A stretch of DNA of 64,000 nt, taken from the NCBI RefSeq assembly GCF_001661075.1, contig NZ_CP014870.1:2314501-2378500 (forward strand). The letters run 5' to 3'. The stretch comes from Pseudomonas silesiensis (lineage in GTDB: Bacteria; Pseudomonadota; Gammaproteobacteria; Pseudomonadales; Pseudomonadaceae). Position 1 is the first letter of the stretch. Every line of letters starts with the position of its first letter. This document shows, in pieces, positions 63,806 to 64,000 of the stretch. The notes beneath the pieces were generated by a model, which made no database searches, was not told the DNA's origin, and saw only the letters and a program-made list of their open reading frames with translations. The translations under genes and the position numbers were made by a program.

Positions 63806-64000
63806 TTGGCAGTAAGTAATCTCGATATGCATGCCTTGTTCGTGTTGGGTGATTTGCGCGCAAAACTGGTTAAACAGTTTCAGTCACGTTTCGTTTACAT
63901 CACCGAACAGAACGCTGAAGGCATTTACATTGCCGAAATCGATACCGAGTCAGCGCTGGTGGTGGACGACAAGCCAGGGCTCAAACTCAAGGTCGGCGAT
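63806..64000 (+). CDS. 5' part of an unrecognised gene (cut by window end)
   Basis: Open from TTG 63806 (GGGGA 7 bases upstream) to the window edge: 65 codons so far. ATG at 63827 in the same frame is the alternative. It reads MHALFVLGDLRAKLVKQFQS and FVYITEQNAEGIYIAEID, a soluble beginning without signal peptide. I do not recognise the family. Confidence 0.55.
   Translation, partial: MAVSNLDMHALFVLGDLRAKLVKQFQSRFVYITEQNAEGIYIAEIDTESALVVDDKPGLKLKVGD

Overview
The window is ordinary high-GC chromosome of a fluorescens-group Pseudomonas. The signs are a Pseudomonas-type type VI secretion (T6SS) locus, genus-typical small families (DUF2388, DUF2789, DUF6124, MxKDx pentapeptide repeat protein), many LysR/AraC regulators, and REP/BIME palindromes of the GTGGGAGCGGGCTTGCCCGC kind in many intergenic gaps. 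I saw no rRNA, tRNA, insertion sequence, prophage or CRISPR array.

Left part (1-21147): the distal half of one T6SS locus, all on the + strand: hcp, clpV, vgrG, a large cargo effector, an LprI-like immunity candidate, a second small exported protein, a frameshifted PAAR gene, an unrecognised membrane protein, tssM, tssA, tssF, tssG, tssJ, tssE, and a protein joining an ImpA_N-like domain to an OmpA domain. tssB, tssC, tssK and tssL are absent and probably lie before position 1. The effector (5787-8468) has a GC-rich M23-like/SH3b/EF-hand front and an AT-rich pesticin-like lysozyme tail. The next gene encodes a lysozyme-inhibitor-like periplasmic protein that overlaps it, so effector and immunity look like a swapped-in cassette.

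Middle part (21261-41877): unlinked housekeeping and accessory genes. They include a phosphoribosyltransferase, an MFS carrier with an AraC regulator, an outer-membrane MetA-like protein with a serine hydrolase, and decayed remnants of a LysR gene and of a leuC-leuD pair. Then come YceI, a divergent M15 peptidase/lipase pair, GNAT, an RlmI-like methyltransferase, and a cytochrome b561 with a Tat-exported molybdopterin oxidoreductase. A MxKDx repeat protein, a lone receiver protein, HAD, ICMT, a GlxA-type regulator with an SDR, and a serine dehydratase-like enzyme follow.

Right part (41947-55000): metabolic islands, each with its own LysR gene. One carries a cyclase, NIPSNAP protein, iron alcohol dehydrogenase, MFS carrier and FAD oxidoreductase, with a strong paired inverted-repeat operator in the divergent promoter. 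Another carries an aldo/keto reductase, SDR and SRPBCC protein. A DUF6124 gene has an unusually structured leader.

End (55021-64000): an OmpR/EnvZ-like two-component pair, a membrane protein with a 23-residue companion peptide, a GST, a DksA-like protein with only two of four zinc cysteines, a chemoreceptor with its sensor-like region at the C-terminus, several small Pseudomonas proteins, and the start of a gene cut by the window edge.
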